A DNA stretch of 64,000 nt from Candidatus Poribacteria bacterium (GCA_022821965.1 JAJECN010000022.1:62001-126000), one strand, 5' to 3'; positions 1 through 10,704 are shown, counted from the first letter of the stretch. Notes: generated by a model from the letters alone, not told the origin. Numbers and translations are program-made.

Positions 1-1
1 A

Positions 2-2164
2 CCTATCGTTCTTGATATTGACGCGAAACCAGCGGTGCGAAATCAGACAGGGCGCGCCGATACAACCAATCAGAGCAGCAATGCTGGCGTGCAAGTTTCT
101 GAATCAGTCTTAGCCGCTAATGCACAAGGTGAATCGCTCAGACCCTCCGCAGCGCAATGGACACAAGCAACCGGTCCCCAAGGGGGTCCCGTGTCTGATA
201 TATTTGCGACATCTGAAGGCGTGCTTTACGCCTTCTCACCAACAGGCACCTATAGGTTGGCAGCAAACGCTATGGCGTGGGTACCGGTTGACGTTGACGC
301 TTCGACCGAAGGGGGGCGGGTTCCTATGACAGAGCATCAAGGAACACTCTATATTGCCGCTACTGATACGGTCTTTGCCTCAACCGATGACGGTGAGACA
401 TGGAATACATTCTGCCCCCGCCCTGAAGGAAATGCCATTGGATTCATCATCGTGGATGGAAGACAAGGAACCGCCTCCGGTATTACAATGTATCTTGCCC
501 TTGAGAATAAAGGTGTGTTCCGCGCTACGGATGCTGGCAAGCAGTGGTCTCTCCTTGACAATGGATTGAAGGGAAACCGAACGATTTCCACACTGGCAAC
601 AATTGGAGACACGGTATTTGCTGGCACAGACAGCGGTCTCTACCGACTTAATAATTCAGGCGCGTGGGAACGCTTGCTCGTGGATGTCTCCGACACTATC
701 TATGCCTTAGTGGTTTCTGAAAGTAGTCTCTATGTCGGAACAGGTCCTAATTTTCTTGCCTTACAACAGATTGGATCAGAACCAACGGAAATCGCGCAAA
801 TGATGTTCAACAATAATTCAAGTTTGAGCAAAATTTTCTGCTCGACTGACCTCGGAACGTCTTGGGCTGACATAACGCCTACGGAGGGGTCTCACCCTAT
901 AAGGGCACCATTTGGTATAAGTTTATCAGTCGCTGGTAGGACGATCTTAGTGCAAGCCACCACCCAGTTTCGGTCAAGAGATGGCGGAAAAACTTGGGTT
1001 GACCTTCGGGCTGGAATAGATTCGCTTAGACAAAATGTTTTTCCGTCTGTGGCAGTGAACGAGAACACCTTTTACAAAACAGGTTTGACTGGTATCTACC
1101 GCACGACCGATGCTGGCGAGTCGTGGCATCTCTTCATGGACGGGATGGTCGGAACCCGAATACTGGATCTGGTCTCGGTCAATCATAAACTCTATGCGCA
1201 TGCTGGTGGTGAAATTGTACAGTCAACAGATGGCGGTGAGTCGTGGAAATCCGTTCCGGTTGATGCGAATAAGTTTGCGCACAAACCGGTCAAAGCGGAA
1301 CAATCTCACCGCAATTTCTCTGCCGAGTCACGCTTAGCAATTGCTGGCAATACTCTTTACATAATTTCACCTGAAAAAGACAATCTGCGCGTCTTCCGTT
1401 TGTCAGCGGATGGCAATACCCTCATTCCAGTTCAAAGGGAAGCAGATGTTTCCTCCATTGAGTTGTTGGCAGATGGTAAACATATTGAACAAGTTCACGT
1501 ATCTGGAAATCATGAAGGAGACGATAACTCTGTAGAAACATTGCGGCGTAGAGAACATGAGCGAATTGGGGCGTTTGTCGTCAGTCGCGGGGTGCTTTAC
1601 GCAGAATACAAACGGCAGCTTTTCAAATGGAAACCCAGCGATGCGGCGTGGAAAGACACCGGATTGCTCGATACCGGTGAGCAGCCCGAAGCCGATTTGA
1701 AATGCGGGTTCAGGTTAGCCGTTTCAGGCGAGACTGTCTACGTCGGCAAACGGGATGGCAAGTTGTTCCAATCGCAAGATGCCGGAAGCAGTTGGAGAGA
1801 CATTACACCGAACCTCCCATTTCACTTCACCTGTTTCAAGGAAATTATGTTTGCGGGGTCAACGGTTTACATCGCGACGGACAGCGGCGTTTTAGCATCA
1901 AAAACCGGAGAACACTGGCGCGTCATTGCCGATGAAGTCGTTATAGATAGGTTCGCTGTGGACGGCATCACGATTTACGGTGCCGGTGATACGGGAGTCT
2001 ATCGCTTAGATCTTCATGACAAGTGGGAACGGATTTCACCGGGCGTGCCGGGTCAAGTACTCTCACTCGTCGTCGATCGCGACAAACTTTACGTCGCCAC
2101 CAAACACCGCGGAATGTTCCACATCTCACTTGAGGAAGAAAACTACACCCTATCTCAAAAATAA
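2..2164 (+). CDS. BNR/Ycf48-like beta-propeller protein, 5'-truncated by the window edge
   Basis: Open frame from the window edge (listed start GTG at 35). Repeated Asp-box/BNR motifs: STDDGETW, SRDGGKTW, TTDAGESW, STDGGESW, SQDAGSSW. Confidence 0.75.
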   Translation, partial: PIVLDIDAKPAVRNQTGRADTTNQSSNAGVQVSESVLAANAQGESLRPSAAQWTQATGPQGGPVSDIFATSEGVLYAFSPTGTYRLAANAMAWVPVDVDASTEGGRVPMTEHQGTLYIAATDTVFASTDDGETWNTFCPRPEGNAIGFIIVDGRQGTASGITMYLALENKGVFRATDAGKQWSLLDNGLKGNRTISTLATIGDTVFAGTDSGLYRLNNSGAWERLLVDVSDTIYALVVSESSLYVGTGPNFLALQQIGSEPTEIAQMMFNNNSSLSKIFCSTDLGTSWADITPTEGSHPIRAPFGISLSVAGRTILVQATTQFRSRDGGKTWVDLRAGIDSLRQNVFPSVAVNENTFYKTGLTGIYRTTDAGESWHLFMDGMVGTRILDLVSVNHKLYAHAGGEIVQSTDGGESWKSVPVDANKFAHKPVKAEQSHRNFSAESRLAIAGNTLYIISPEKDNLRVFRLSADGNTLIPVQREADVSSIELLADGKHIEQVHVSGNHEGDDNSVETLRRREHERIGAFVVSRGVLYAEYKRQLFKWKPSDAAWKDTGLLDTGEQPEADLKCGFRLAVSGETVYVGKRDGKLFQSQDAGSSWRDITPNLPFHFTCFKEIMFAGSTVYIATDSGVLASKTGEHWRVIADEVVIDRFAVDGITIYGAGDTGVYRLDLHDKWERISPGVPGQVLSLVVDRDKLYVATKHRGMFHISLEEENYTLSQK

Positions 2165-2451
2165 TGGATGTTTTTACTCAAATGATAAGAGGATGGCAAA
2201 TTGAGTAGCATCTGAGTCAACTGAAGTCCCAACGCTAATTGGTGCCGAAATTCCGCAAAATTCAATACGGATAGAACATTAGAAAACCAAAAACTGAATA
2301 GCTCTGAAGAGGTGCCAAATCTAAAATATAGGCAAACCGAAAAAACCACAATCCAACAGATTGTGGTACAAAAGCTGCCATACACATGGAGTTTCCCTGC
2401 TGAGGCTTTAGCGTCGGTTAATTCCTCCCTGACAACGCTTCACAAAAGATC

Positions 2452-3543
2452 TCATTCCGCCAACCGCCGATAAATTTCCTCCAACTTCTCAAGAGACGCC
2501 GCACTGTCAAATTTCTGCTGAATCGTTGCGCGGGCGTTTTTACCCAACTCATTTGTAAAATTAGGTTCGGTCAACATCCGATGCAGTGCTGTTGCTAACG
2601 CTTCTGGCTCTTGTGGTGGAACCCGGACACCGTTTTTCTCATCCTCAATCAAATCTGCAATGCCACCGACATCCGAAGCAATGCAGGGCATTCCGATTCC
2701 CATCGCCTCAATCAGGGCATTTGGCGAACTCTCGTGGAGCGAAGGGAGCACAAAAACATCTGCAGTCAAAAGCACAGAAAAGACATCCTCGCAGAAACCG
2801 GGAAACGCTATCTGTTCTGAGAGTCCGTATTCTGCTACGAGTGCACGGAGTTCTGCTTCCAGTTCACCTTCACCGAGAAACATGCATCGCCACGCGACAT
2901 CCTGCTGGTTCAGTAAATTCAACGCCTCAATCAGATACCGATGCCCTTTTTCGGGTGCGAAGCGTCCTACACTGACGATTAACTTCTCCTCGGATACTTC
3001 CGGTTGGTTCCATTCTTGGGTCGGTAATTCCAATAGGTTTGGAATGCTAACAATCTTTTTTTCTGGATACTGTTTGTGGAGGGACCGCTGAATCTGCGCT
3101 GAATTCGTCAGTAGGATGTCAGCAGTGTTGTAAATAAGTTTTTCTGTGAGCCAGAGCCGAAACTTTCCGTATCTGGCGTGGTAGTCGCCGCGTTGTGAGG
3201 CAATGAATGGAATCTTCCGCCACAGCCTAAGTTTACGGGAAAGTCCACAAAGGAAATTGGAATACCATAACCAACTATGTACGATGTCCGGTTTAACCGC
3301 GTTGATAATACCACCGAGTGCGAAGGCTTTTTCCAATAATTTTATGCGCCTATCTTTGCTTCCAAATGTGGCGACATCCTTTACACAGAGAATCTCAGCA
3401 AGTTCGGCTATGCGTTCCCCTTCAGCACGGCTCAGCACAATATAAGCCTCATATTGCTCCGGTGGCAACCGATCTAACGTCTTGAGCAGCTGCGACTCGG
3501 CACCATCCTTTGTCATGGAATCGATGACATAAAGAATCCGCAT
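2452..3543 (-). CDS. Glycosyltransferase family 4 (GT1-type)
   Basis: MRILYVIDSMTKDGAESQLLKTL N-terminus; VSVGRFAPEKGHRYLIEAL; HESSPNALIEAMGIGMPCIASDVGGIADLI. Internal ATG at 3543 preferred over the longer ORF. Confidence 0.85.
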   Translation of the reverse strand: MRILYVIDSMTKDGAESQLLKTLDRLPPEQYEAYIVLSRAEGERIAELAEILCVKDVATFGSKDRRIKLLEKAFALGGIINAVKPDIVHSWLWYSNFLCGLSRKLRLWRKIPFIASQRGDYHARYGKFRLWLTEKLIYNTADILLTNSAQIQRSLHKQYPEKKIVSIPNLLELPTQEWNQPEVSEEKLIVSVGRFAPEKGHRYLIEALNLLNQQDVAWRCMFLGEGELEAELRALVAEYGLSEQIAFPGFCEDVFSVLLTADVFVLPSLHESSPNALIEAMGIGMPCIASDVGGIADLIEDEKNGVRVPPQEPEALATALHRMLTEPNFTNELGKNARATIQQKFDSAASLEKLEEIYRRLAE

Positions 3544-3801
3544 TTTTTTAACTTTCCTTGCGGTTCGATTTTTTAACTTTCCTTGCGGTTCGATAAGGGA
3601 AGTCGTGCTAACACGCCCCTCGGCGGACACCCGTCCCGGCACGTTGTTTGGGACTACAATCTTTCGCTAATATTGACGACTGACGACCGATAACTATTGT
3701 AGGAAGGAATGGTGATTCCGGACACCAGTCTCCTATCCACCGCTGGCGGGGTTTCCTAACCTCGCTACTGACTGCTGATTGCCGATCGCTGATAGCCAGC
3801 A

Positions 3802-5319
3802 CTACCAATACGTGTAGAGCAGAACTTCGCTGATGATGAGTTGCGCAACGAGTATCCCCATCACCCAGTAGAAATCTGATATTGGACGCGGCGTAAGATG
3901 TTTCGCGACAGGGATAACGAAGAATGGCACCATGAAAATCCATATCCGCTCAACTTCCATTGTAAACAGTGTCGAAAATGTGAAAAAGAGGAGGGTGATT
4001 AGGAAACCGACGATGAACGTGTCTAATTTTTCATGACGAAATATCCAAGGGAGACGCGCGCTATCACTCGCCTGTTCAGATGATACGCTGTCCCGTTTCC
4101 ACTGTTTCAGTGTAGATAGAATCTCTCGGAGCCAAACCAGCGTTATCGGAAATCCTACACCAATCAGGAAGGCAAACAGGTTGGCAAAACTCAGATGGAA
4201 ATAACGGGCGATGCTTTCATAACCTGTCCCCATGCCTGCTTCATCCTTTTTGATAGCCGCCCAGAGTGCTTCGATCGGACGGAACCCGGTCAGGATGAAA
4301 AGCAATAGGTAAAATCCGATAAATCCTGAAGCAGCGAATAGCAAAACCTTCAGATACTGCCGGAACTGCTTCCGCTCCAATAAAGCAACAACACACAAAA
4401 ATACACCGACAACGACCGTTGAATACGTCATGAACATTCCGAGTGCAAGCGAAAGCCCTGTTAGCAAACTGTAGGGACGGAACTCATGCCACTTCTGGTC
4501 GGGTATGGTTTCCCGTTCCCGCGCTTTATAAAAGAGGTAGATGCTTAAAATTGGGAAAACGCTGAAGGGACCGTCCATCGAGGTACCGGTGAACATCACG
4601 AAATTGGGGGTGACGAGGAAGAGGAGAAGTGCATACCGTCCGACCTTTTCGCCATAGAGGTGCACGCCGAGGCGATAGATCGGTATCACTGTGAGCGCAG
4701 TGAAGAGAATTGAGACTAAGGATGCCGATACGAGATTGTAACCGAAGAGTCCACTGACATGCCATAAAAAAAGCACACCCCCCGGCGGATGGGTGCGCGT
4801 GTGTCCTGAAAGTGTATCAAACAGTTCGGGTTCGCTATACTCCTTGAGAAACCTACGGATGCCGAGTTCGTCAACCCGCGGCACATCGCCATAATACTCC
4901 AATGACGTGCGTGTATACGGTTCCAGAAGCGTTAAGATCCGTTTCTGTTCACCATCCTCTTCATATTCCCGATAGCCGTCAATTTGGGCAACGCTAATAT
5001 GAATAGCGAGGAAACAGACGAATGCTATGCCGATTAAGTGTCGTTCAGACGCATCCGAAAGTAGGTATCTGTGGCAGAGATAGAGGAAACCTGCACACAC
5101 GAAAATAGCCGGTAATATCCACCAACTCAGGTCGAAACTCGGTTCAGCATAAAGCGGCACAATGTGCTGTCGAAACCGCACCGCACCGAGATTGACAGAG
5201 GTCTCGCGCATGATGTAAAACAGGAATATGTGGTAGACACAGAAAAATAGCGCGAGCAGCCCAATCTGGACGGGAATTAATCGAATCGCTTTTTGGATAC
5301 GCTGCTGTGAGTGATTCAT
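3802..5319 (-). CDS. Polytopic membrane protein, glycosyltransferase-39/PMT-like
   Basis: Many TM segments; THPPGGVLFLWHVSGLFGYN resembles the luminal motif of ArnT/PMT-like proteins. Confidence 0.6.
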   Translation of the reverse strand: MNHSQQRIQKAIRLIPVQIGLLALFFCVYHIFLFYIMRETSVNLGAVRFRQHIVPLYAEPSFDLSWWILPAIFVCAGFLYLCHRYLLSDASERHLIGIAFVCFLAIHISVAQIDGYREYEEDGEQKRILTLLEPYTRTSLEYYGDVPRVDELGIRRFLKEYSEPELFDTLSGHTRTHPPGGVLFLWHVSGLFGYNLVSASLVSILFTALTVIPIYRLGVHLYGEKVGRYALLLFLVTPNFVMFTGTSMDGPFSVFPILSIYLFYKARERETIPDQKWHEFRPYSLLTGLSLALGMFMTYSTVVVGVFLCVVALLERKQFRQYLKVLLFAASGFIGFYLLLFILTGFRPIEALWAAIKKDEAGMGTGYESIARYFHLSFANLFAFLIGVGFPITLVWLREILSTLKQWKRDSVSSEQASDSARLPWIFRHEKLDTFIVGFLITLLFFTFSTLFTMEVERIWIFMVPFFVIPVAKHLTPRPISDFYWVMGILVAQLIISEVLLYTYW

Positions 5320-5323
5320 GTCT

Positions 5324-6448
5324 CTATACGGCTTTATCGGTTTGAACTGCCTCCAATTGCTGCGCTGCTTCTAACAACGCATTGGCTAAAAATTCTGGAT
5401 TCACTTCGTCTTTTCCTCGGAAGGTACGCACGCGTTCACCACGAACCTTCAGAACGGCAAGTTCTTTACCGCCCAAATGTATACCAACCTCGGCGTTACG
5501 TGTCTCACCGGGTCCGTTGACTTCACATCCCATCACCGCCACGGGGATATTAATACCGTGTTTCTCTAAAAGTTCCTCAGCGACAGCGACGATGTTTTCA
5601 TAACCTGCGGTAGGGTCGCCGCGCCCGCAGAACGGGCAAGAGACGACGTCGAGCATGTCTTCTGCCATACCGAGTGCGCGGAGGAGTTCTTTGGCGGTCA
5701 AGACCTCTTCAACCGGATCGCCAGTAATCGAGATGCGGATGGTATCGCCAATTCCTTCCAGCAGGAGCGTACCGATGCCGAGCGTCGATTTGACGTGTGC
5801 CCGCCGAGGCGTACCAGCTTCCGTCACACCGAGATGCAAGGGATATGGGACTTTCGCTGAAAGCTGACGGTTCGCTTCTATCATCCGAAGTGGATCACTC
5901 GACTTGACGGAGATAGCGATGTCTCTGAAATCGTGTTCCTCACAGATATTGACGTGCCGCATCGCGCTTTCCACCAAAGCCTCCGCTGTTGGGGACGGAT
6001 ATTTATCTAACAAATCCTTCTCAAGCGACCCCTCGTTAACGCCGATACGGATCGGGATATTCGCTGCTTTCGCTGCAGATAGTACCTCTGCAATCCGTTT
6101 CTCGCTACCGATGTTGCCCGGATTGATGCGCACCTTTGCCACGCCTGCGTCCACCGCCGCGAGTGCATACCGATAGTTGAAGTGGATATCCGATACTATT
6201 GGGACCGAGGCACGCTTCACAAGCGTACTCAGTGCCTTTGCATCCGGTGCTTCAGGAACAGCGACCCGGACAATCTGTGCGCCCGCCTCTGCACATCGCT
6301 CTACCTGTGCGAGGGTGGCATCAACATCGTGCGTCAGTGTTGTCGTCATCGTCTGGATAGAGATGGGGCTGCCGCCGCCGATCGGGATGTTCCCTACCAT
6401 GATTTTTCGTGTAGGGCGTTTGTTGCTGAGCTGTATTAGTTCTTTCAT
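5324..6448 (-). CDS. ispG: 4-hydroxy-3-methylbut-2-enyl diphosphate synthase
   Basis: VGNIPIGGGSPISIQTMTTTLTHDVDATLAQV; SCPFCGRGDPT; VMGCEVNGPGE. Confidence 0.96.
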   Translation of the reverse strand: MKELIQLSNKRPTRKIMVGNIPIGGGSPISIQTMTTTLTHDVDATLAQVERCAEAGAQIVRVAVPEAPDAKALSTLVKRASVPIVSDIHFNYRYALAAVDAGVAKVRINPGNIGSEKRIAEVLSAAKAANIPIRIGVNEGSLEKDLLDKYPSPTAEALVESAMRHVNICEEHDFRDIAISVKSSDPLRMIEANRQLSAKVPYPLHLGVTEAGTPRRAHVKSTLGIGTLLLEGIGDTIRISITGDPVEEVLTAKELLRALGMAEDMLDVVSCPFCGRGDPTAGYENIVAVAEELLEKHGINIPVAVMGCEVNGPGETRNAEVGIHLGGKELAVLKVRGERVRTFRGKDEVNPEFLANALLEAAQQLEAVQTDKAV

Positions 6449-6605
6449 ATTTTTTATGGTTATTAGTTATCGGTTGTCAGTTTCTGAAAGTAAATATCGC
6501 ATGAACAACTTTTCTGAAAGGGAACACGGTAGCACAAACTAAAAGTTTATGCTACATGCACATTAATAATGTATTCAATTAGAAATAGTATTATATAGAA
6601 ATCTC

Positions 6606-7709
6606 TTACCTGATAGCCGATAACTGACGACTGGCAACTTTTAAATCTCTAATAAATTTTTCGTTTTCTTGCTGTGTGCCGATGGTCACACGTACTGCAT
6701 CTGGATAACCGTAGCCTGCTATCGGACGGACGATAACTCCCTTTCTCAGAAGCGCGTCGGCGACATCTGCACCCGATTGACCGACGTGCAACATGATGAA
6801 ATTGCCTTCAGTCTCGCGATAGCGAAGTCCAAGGTCATCAAAAGCATTGTAAAGGAAGGCTTTACCGATGTTGTTGTGTTCTTGGCTCTTCACGACGTGA
6901 TCGGTATCCTTCAGTGCTGCGCGTGCCGCTGCCTGCCCTATCAAACTGCAATTGAAGGGTTGGCGAACGCGATTCAATGTCTCAATCAGCGCGGGTGGCG
7001 CGATACCGTAGCCGACGCGCAGCCCAGCAAGCCCATAAATCTTAGAGAACGTCCGAGTGATGGCGAAGTTCCGTCCCTCCAGCACATAAGGGAGCGTTTG
7101 CGGATAGTCTGAACGTGAAACATACTCATAATAGGCTTCGTCAAAAACAACCAGCACATCGTTGGGCACCTGCTCCATAAATGCCGCTGTCTCATCCACT
7201 GTGACCATCGTACCTGTAGGGTTATTCGGATTCGCGACAAAGATCACCTTTGTTTTATCGGTGATTGCCGCTGCCATGGCGGCGAGGTCGTGTGTATCAT
7301 TTTGCATCGGGACGACAACTGCCGTCGCACTGCAGAGTTTCGTTACAAGACTGTAGACGACGAACGCGCCCGCCGCATAGATTACCTCATCCTCAGGTGC
7401 GATATAAGCCTCAGCGATTAATTGCAACACGTCATTCGATCCGTTCCCGAGAATCAGGTGTTCCTCAGAGATGCCGATATGTTGTGCGAGATCCCTTTTA
7501 AGGTAGTAGGCGTTACCATCGGGATAGAGATGCACCTGCGTGGCACTCTCAGCAATCGCCTGCGTCGCTAATGGCGATGGACCCAGCGGATTTTCGTTGG
7601 ATGCCAGTTTGATAATATCGGTAATACCGAACTCGCGCTGGACCTCCTCGATCGGTTTACCACCCTGATAGGGTTGAATCGTGTCAATGCTGGGTTTCGG
7701 TTTTAGCAT
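6606..7709 (-). CDS. hisC: Histidinol-phosphate aminotransferase
   Basis: KLASNENPLGPSP; FVANPNNPTGTMV; TRTFSKIYGLAGLRVGYG (PLP lysine motif). Start chosen at MLKPKPS. Confidence 0.93.
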   Translation of the reverse strand: MLKPKPSIDTIQPYQGGKPIEEVQREFGITDIIKLASNENPLGPSPLATQAIAESATQVHLYPDGNAYYLKRDLAQHIGISEEHLILGNGSNDVLQLIAEAYIAPEDEVIYAAGAFVVYSLVTKLCSATAVVVPMQNDTHDLAAMAAAITDKTKVIFVANPNNPTGTMVTVDETAAFMEQVPNDVLVVFDEAYYEYVSRSDYPQTLPYVLEGRNFAITRTFSKIYGLAGLRVGYGIAPPALIETLNRVRQPFNCSLIGQAAARAALKDTDHVVKSQEHNNIGKAFLYNAFDDLGLRYRETEGNFIMLHVGQSGADVADALLRKGVIVRPIAGYGYPDAVRVTIGTQQENEKFIRDLKVASRQLSAIR

Positions 7710-7825
7710 AGCGTTGTGTTTCTCAATTGCCTCGGCTCTCTTATTGCAAACGCATTCACTGAACGCGTTCAAATACACTTCTATTATAACACACCCTCTC
7801 CTTTTTCGAAAAGGAATTTTTCATC

Positions 7826-7942
7826 TATGGTGAAATATACAATTATGTATACACCAAAAGAGGGCGAGGATAAAATCTTCGCCAGCGGGGGTGCGGGTCT
7901 CGCTTCTATTGAAATGTAAACTTATTTTCATAATTCACCATA
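7826..7942. repeat. MITE-like repeat, copy A (~117 bp)
   Basis: Near identical to 9843-9960 and 47405-47521. Terminal inverted repeat TATGGTGAA...TTCACCATA; internal hairpin GGCGAGGAT...ATCTTCGCC. Confidence 0.85.
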
Positions 7943-7970
7943 AACGTCTGTACGCATAACCCACCCACAA

Positions 7971-7999
7971 TTGACTTTCAGATAGATATCTGATACAAT
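7971..7999 (+). promoter_or_regulatory. Putative sigma-70-type promoter for the AAA/PD-(D/E)XK gene
   Basis: TTGACT - 17 bp - TACAAT, 30 bp upstream of the ATG at 8030. Confidence 0.55.
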
Positions 8000-8029
8000 A
8001 CTTTTCACCTGAAACAGTAGGAGAAAAAC

Positions 8030-9634
8030 ATGAGACGATTTGGAACTCAAGGTCCCGTCAATCCACAAGATAATTACGTCGTTGCACGGAGTGAGGAACT
8101 CACCGATTTCATCAACCGTGTTAAAGATGGACGATATATTGTGCTGTTCGCGCCGAGGCAGACAGGTAAAACGACGTTTTTCCAAGATGCCCTCAAAGTA
8201 CTCGCAGCGGAAGGGAAAGACTATTTTCCAATACAACTCAATTTTGAAGAGTACGAATACATAACGCCTATCGAGTTTTATCACTCACTTTGTAAAGAGA
8301 TTTGTAAGGAAATCCAGAAGGTCTTCCGAGTCCGTGGTGAACAACTTTCTTCGGAATTCAACAATTTTTTGGCGAACGCGCAGATGACGAACCATCTCTC
8401 GATGCGTGAATTTTTTGAACAGTTCACCCTCTTCGTAGAGAATCAACGGGTCGTTCTCATTATTGACGAATTTGACGGCATTCCACGCGATGCGCTCAAC
8501 GGATTCCTCCGTTCGCTTCGCCGGATATATCTTACCGGACGCGAAGGACGTGCGCCATATAGTGTCGGTATTGTCGGAGTTAAAAACATTACACAACTCA
8601 ACTACGACCGCTCTATCTCGCCATTTAACATACAAGACGAGTTTACATTGCTAAATTTCAGCATAGAACAGGTGCGTGAACTTCTTGCCCAGTACACCGA
8701 TGAAGTCGGACAACAATTCGCACCGAAAGTCATTGAAACAGTTCACAAACAGACAGCAGGACAACCCTTTCTCGTCAATAGGTTCGCGCAGATTCTCACA
8801 GAGGAATTAAATATCTCCAAAACCGAGACGATTCAGATGTCTCACTTCTCACAAGCACACGAACAACTCTTATCGGAAAGAAATACTAACATTTCACACC
8901 TCATTACAAATGTCCGCAGAGACCCACGTTTTGAGAGGATGCTTATGCGCATTGCTTTCTACGGTAGTAGTTCCCATTTTACCTTCCACAATGAAATCAT
9001 CAGTGAACTCGCCACTTATGGTATCATCACAAAGGGACAAGACGGAATGTGTCAGATTCTCAACCCTATCTACCTCCACTGCGTTATCCAAGCACTCAAG
9101 CCCCTTATAAATGGACTTGAGGACGAATATTTCTCCCAAGAGGGTCCCGCTGACTTTTCGGAATATATTACATCCACCGGACAACTTCAGATGCGCACCC
9201 TCATGGAAAATTTCAATGATTTCATCGCACGCGCCGGATTCAGAATACTTCAAGTCCCAGATACACCACAAGAATTCGTCGGGCAATATCTCCTTTTTGC
9301 CTATCTCGATGAATTTGTGAAAATCGTTGGTGCTGCCATGTACTTAGAAGTTCCAACCGGTAGAGGCAGAGCCGATCTCGTCATTTCTCACGGCGGCCAG
9401 ACATACGTTGTTGAAACGAAGGTGTGGCGTAGCGAACGAAGCTATCAGGCAGGTAAGCAACAACTCGCTGCATATTTGAGGTCGGAACGCGCAACGGCAG
9501 GCTACTATGTAGTGTTCGATTATCGCGAGAACTCGGAACAGCGTGTGGAAACAGATACAGTGGATAATCTCACAATTCACAGTTACGTCATCCCTGTCAT
9601 TCAAGCACCTCCATCACAAATCTCACCTGAATGA
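8030..9634 (+). CDS. AAA-like ATPase with C-terminal PD-(D/E)XK nuclease-like domain
   Basis: N-terminus NYVVARSEELTDFINRVKDGRYIVLFAPRQTGKTTF (Walker A), VVLIIDEFDG (Walker B); C-terminus GRGRADLVISHGGQTYVVETKVWRS...QLAAYL (D...ExK). RBS GTAGGAG. Confidence 0.82.
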   Translation: MRRFGTQGPVNPQDNYVVARSEELTDFINRVKDGRYIVLFAPRQTGKTTFFQDALKVLAAEGKDYFPIQLNFEEYEYITPIEFYHSLCKEICKEIQKVFRVRGEQLSSEFNNFLANAQMTNHLSMREFFEQFTLFVENQRVVLIIDEFDGIPRDALNGFLRSLRRIYLTGREGRAPYSVGIVGVKNITQLNYDRSISPFNIQDEFTLLNFSIEQVRELLAQYTDEVGQQFAPKVIETVHKQTAGQPFLVNRFAQILTEELNISKTETIQMSHFSQAHEQLLSERNTNISHLITNVRRDPRFERMLMRIAFYGSSSHFTFHNEIISELATYGIITKGQDGMCQILNPIYLHCVIQALKPLINGLEDEYFSQEGPADFSEYITSTGQLQMRTLMENFNDFIARAGFRILQVPDTPQEFVGQYLLFAYLDEFVKIVGAAMYLEVPTGRGRADLVISHGGQTYVVETKVWRSERSYQAGKQQLAAYLRSERATAGYYVVFDYRENSEQRVETDTVDNLTIHSYVIPVIQAPPSQISPE

Positions 9635-9842
9635 TTCCGTCCAAAATACAGGTTCGTTTAGTTTTCTCTTTTGTAGCGTATCCCGTTAGGTTGCGCTAAT
9701 TGATGCACAGGAAACCAACGGTCTCCTATGCTACAAGGGGTTCTCTGCGTAATTGATGCACAGGCTAACAGCCTATGCTACAAGGGGTTCGCGGATCGGT
9801 AGCAAGGATTTGCATTGAAAATAGGTTTCCAAACTACAAAAC

Positions 9843-9960
9843 TATGGTGAAATCTATAATTATGTATACACCAAAAGAGGGCGAGGATACAATCCTCGCC
9901 AGCGGGGGTGGTAGGTCTCGCTCCTATTGAAATGTAAACTTATTTTCATAATTCACCATA
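9843..9960. repeat. MITE-like repeat, copy B (~118 bp)
   Basis: Same orientation and near identical to copies A and C; TATGGTGAA/TTCACCATA ends. Confidence 0.85.
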
Positions 9961-9989
9961 AATAGTCCTGGTCCAAAATATCTGAGTGC

Positions 9990-10017
9990 TTGACAAAAAA
10001 ATGGATTTCGCTAAAAT
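9990..10017 (+). promoter_or_regulatory. Putative promoter upstream of the DUF1080 gene
   Basis: TTGACA - 16 bp - TAAAAT. Confidence 0.5.
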
Positions 10018-10080
10018 AGTGCAGGATTGTAATTCTGATTATACCAATTTGCTCATGCTTAGCATAGGAAAGGAAAACTC

Positions 10081-10704
10081 ATGACACAAACACCACCAGA
10101 ATCCGCAGTTGTTCTCTTTGACGGCACAGACCTCAGCAACTGGACAAGCCTCGATGGCAGCGAACCGGGGTGGGAAGTCGAAGACGACGCGATGCTTGTC
10201 ATCCCACGCACCGGCGACATAATAAGCAAAGAAACCTTTACGGATCACTTCGTGCATATCGAATTTAGGTGTCCGGATATGCCTGAAGCCAGCGGACAGG
10301 CAAAAGGCAACAGCGGCGTATTCCTCCAAGGCAGATATGAAGTTCAGGTCTTGGATTCCTACGGTATTGATGTCCCTGGGATGGGCGATTGCGGCGCAAT
10401 TTACAACCAGTTCGCACCGCTCGTTAACGCTTGTAAACCACCGCTTGAATGGCAGTCCTACGATATCACCTTCCGCGCACCGCGTTTCAACGACGCGGGT
10501 GAGATGACCGAAGGACCCCGCATCACCGTTATTCAGAACGGCTTGGTCATCATCAATAACGCGCAGCTGGCGGGTTCAACAGGCGGGAGCGTCGGTGAGG
10601 CTGCAGAGCCGGGTCCACTCCGCCTGCAAGATCACGGCAACGATGTTAGGTACCGGAACGTCTGGGCAGTCGCACTTCCACTTGAAGGCTCGGATCAGTA
10701 TTAG
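10081..10704 (+). CDS. DUF1080 / 3-keto-disaccharide hydrolase-like protein
   Basis: VVLFDGTDLSNWTSLDGSEPGWEVEDDAMLV; GNSGVFLQGRYEVQVLDSYG. Confidence 0.88.
   Translation: MTQTPPESAVVLFDGTDLSNWTSLDGSEPGWEVEDDAMLVIPRTGDIISKETFTDHFVHIEFRCPDMPEASGQAKGNSGVFLQGRYEVQVLDSYGIDVPGMGDCGAIYNQFAPLVNACKPPLEWQSYDITFRAPRFNDAGEMTEGPRITVIQNGLVIINNAQLAGSTGGSVGEAAEPGPLRLQDHGNDVRYRNVWAVALPLEGSDQY

Noticed and set aside
2586-3091. Plus-strand ORFs (129 and 143 aa) opposite the glycosyltransferase
   Set aside because: Low-complexity antisense shadows of a well-supported gene; no RBS or recognisable domain. The same applies to other antisense ORFs such as 5904-6176, 6177-6542 and 43075-43296.
7716-7919. Small ORFs inside MITE copies (7716-7919, 47252-47491)
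   Set aside because: Shared peptide YTIMYTPKEGEDKI comes from the MITE sequence; no RBS and not full-length across copies.
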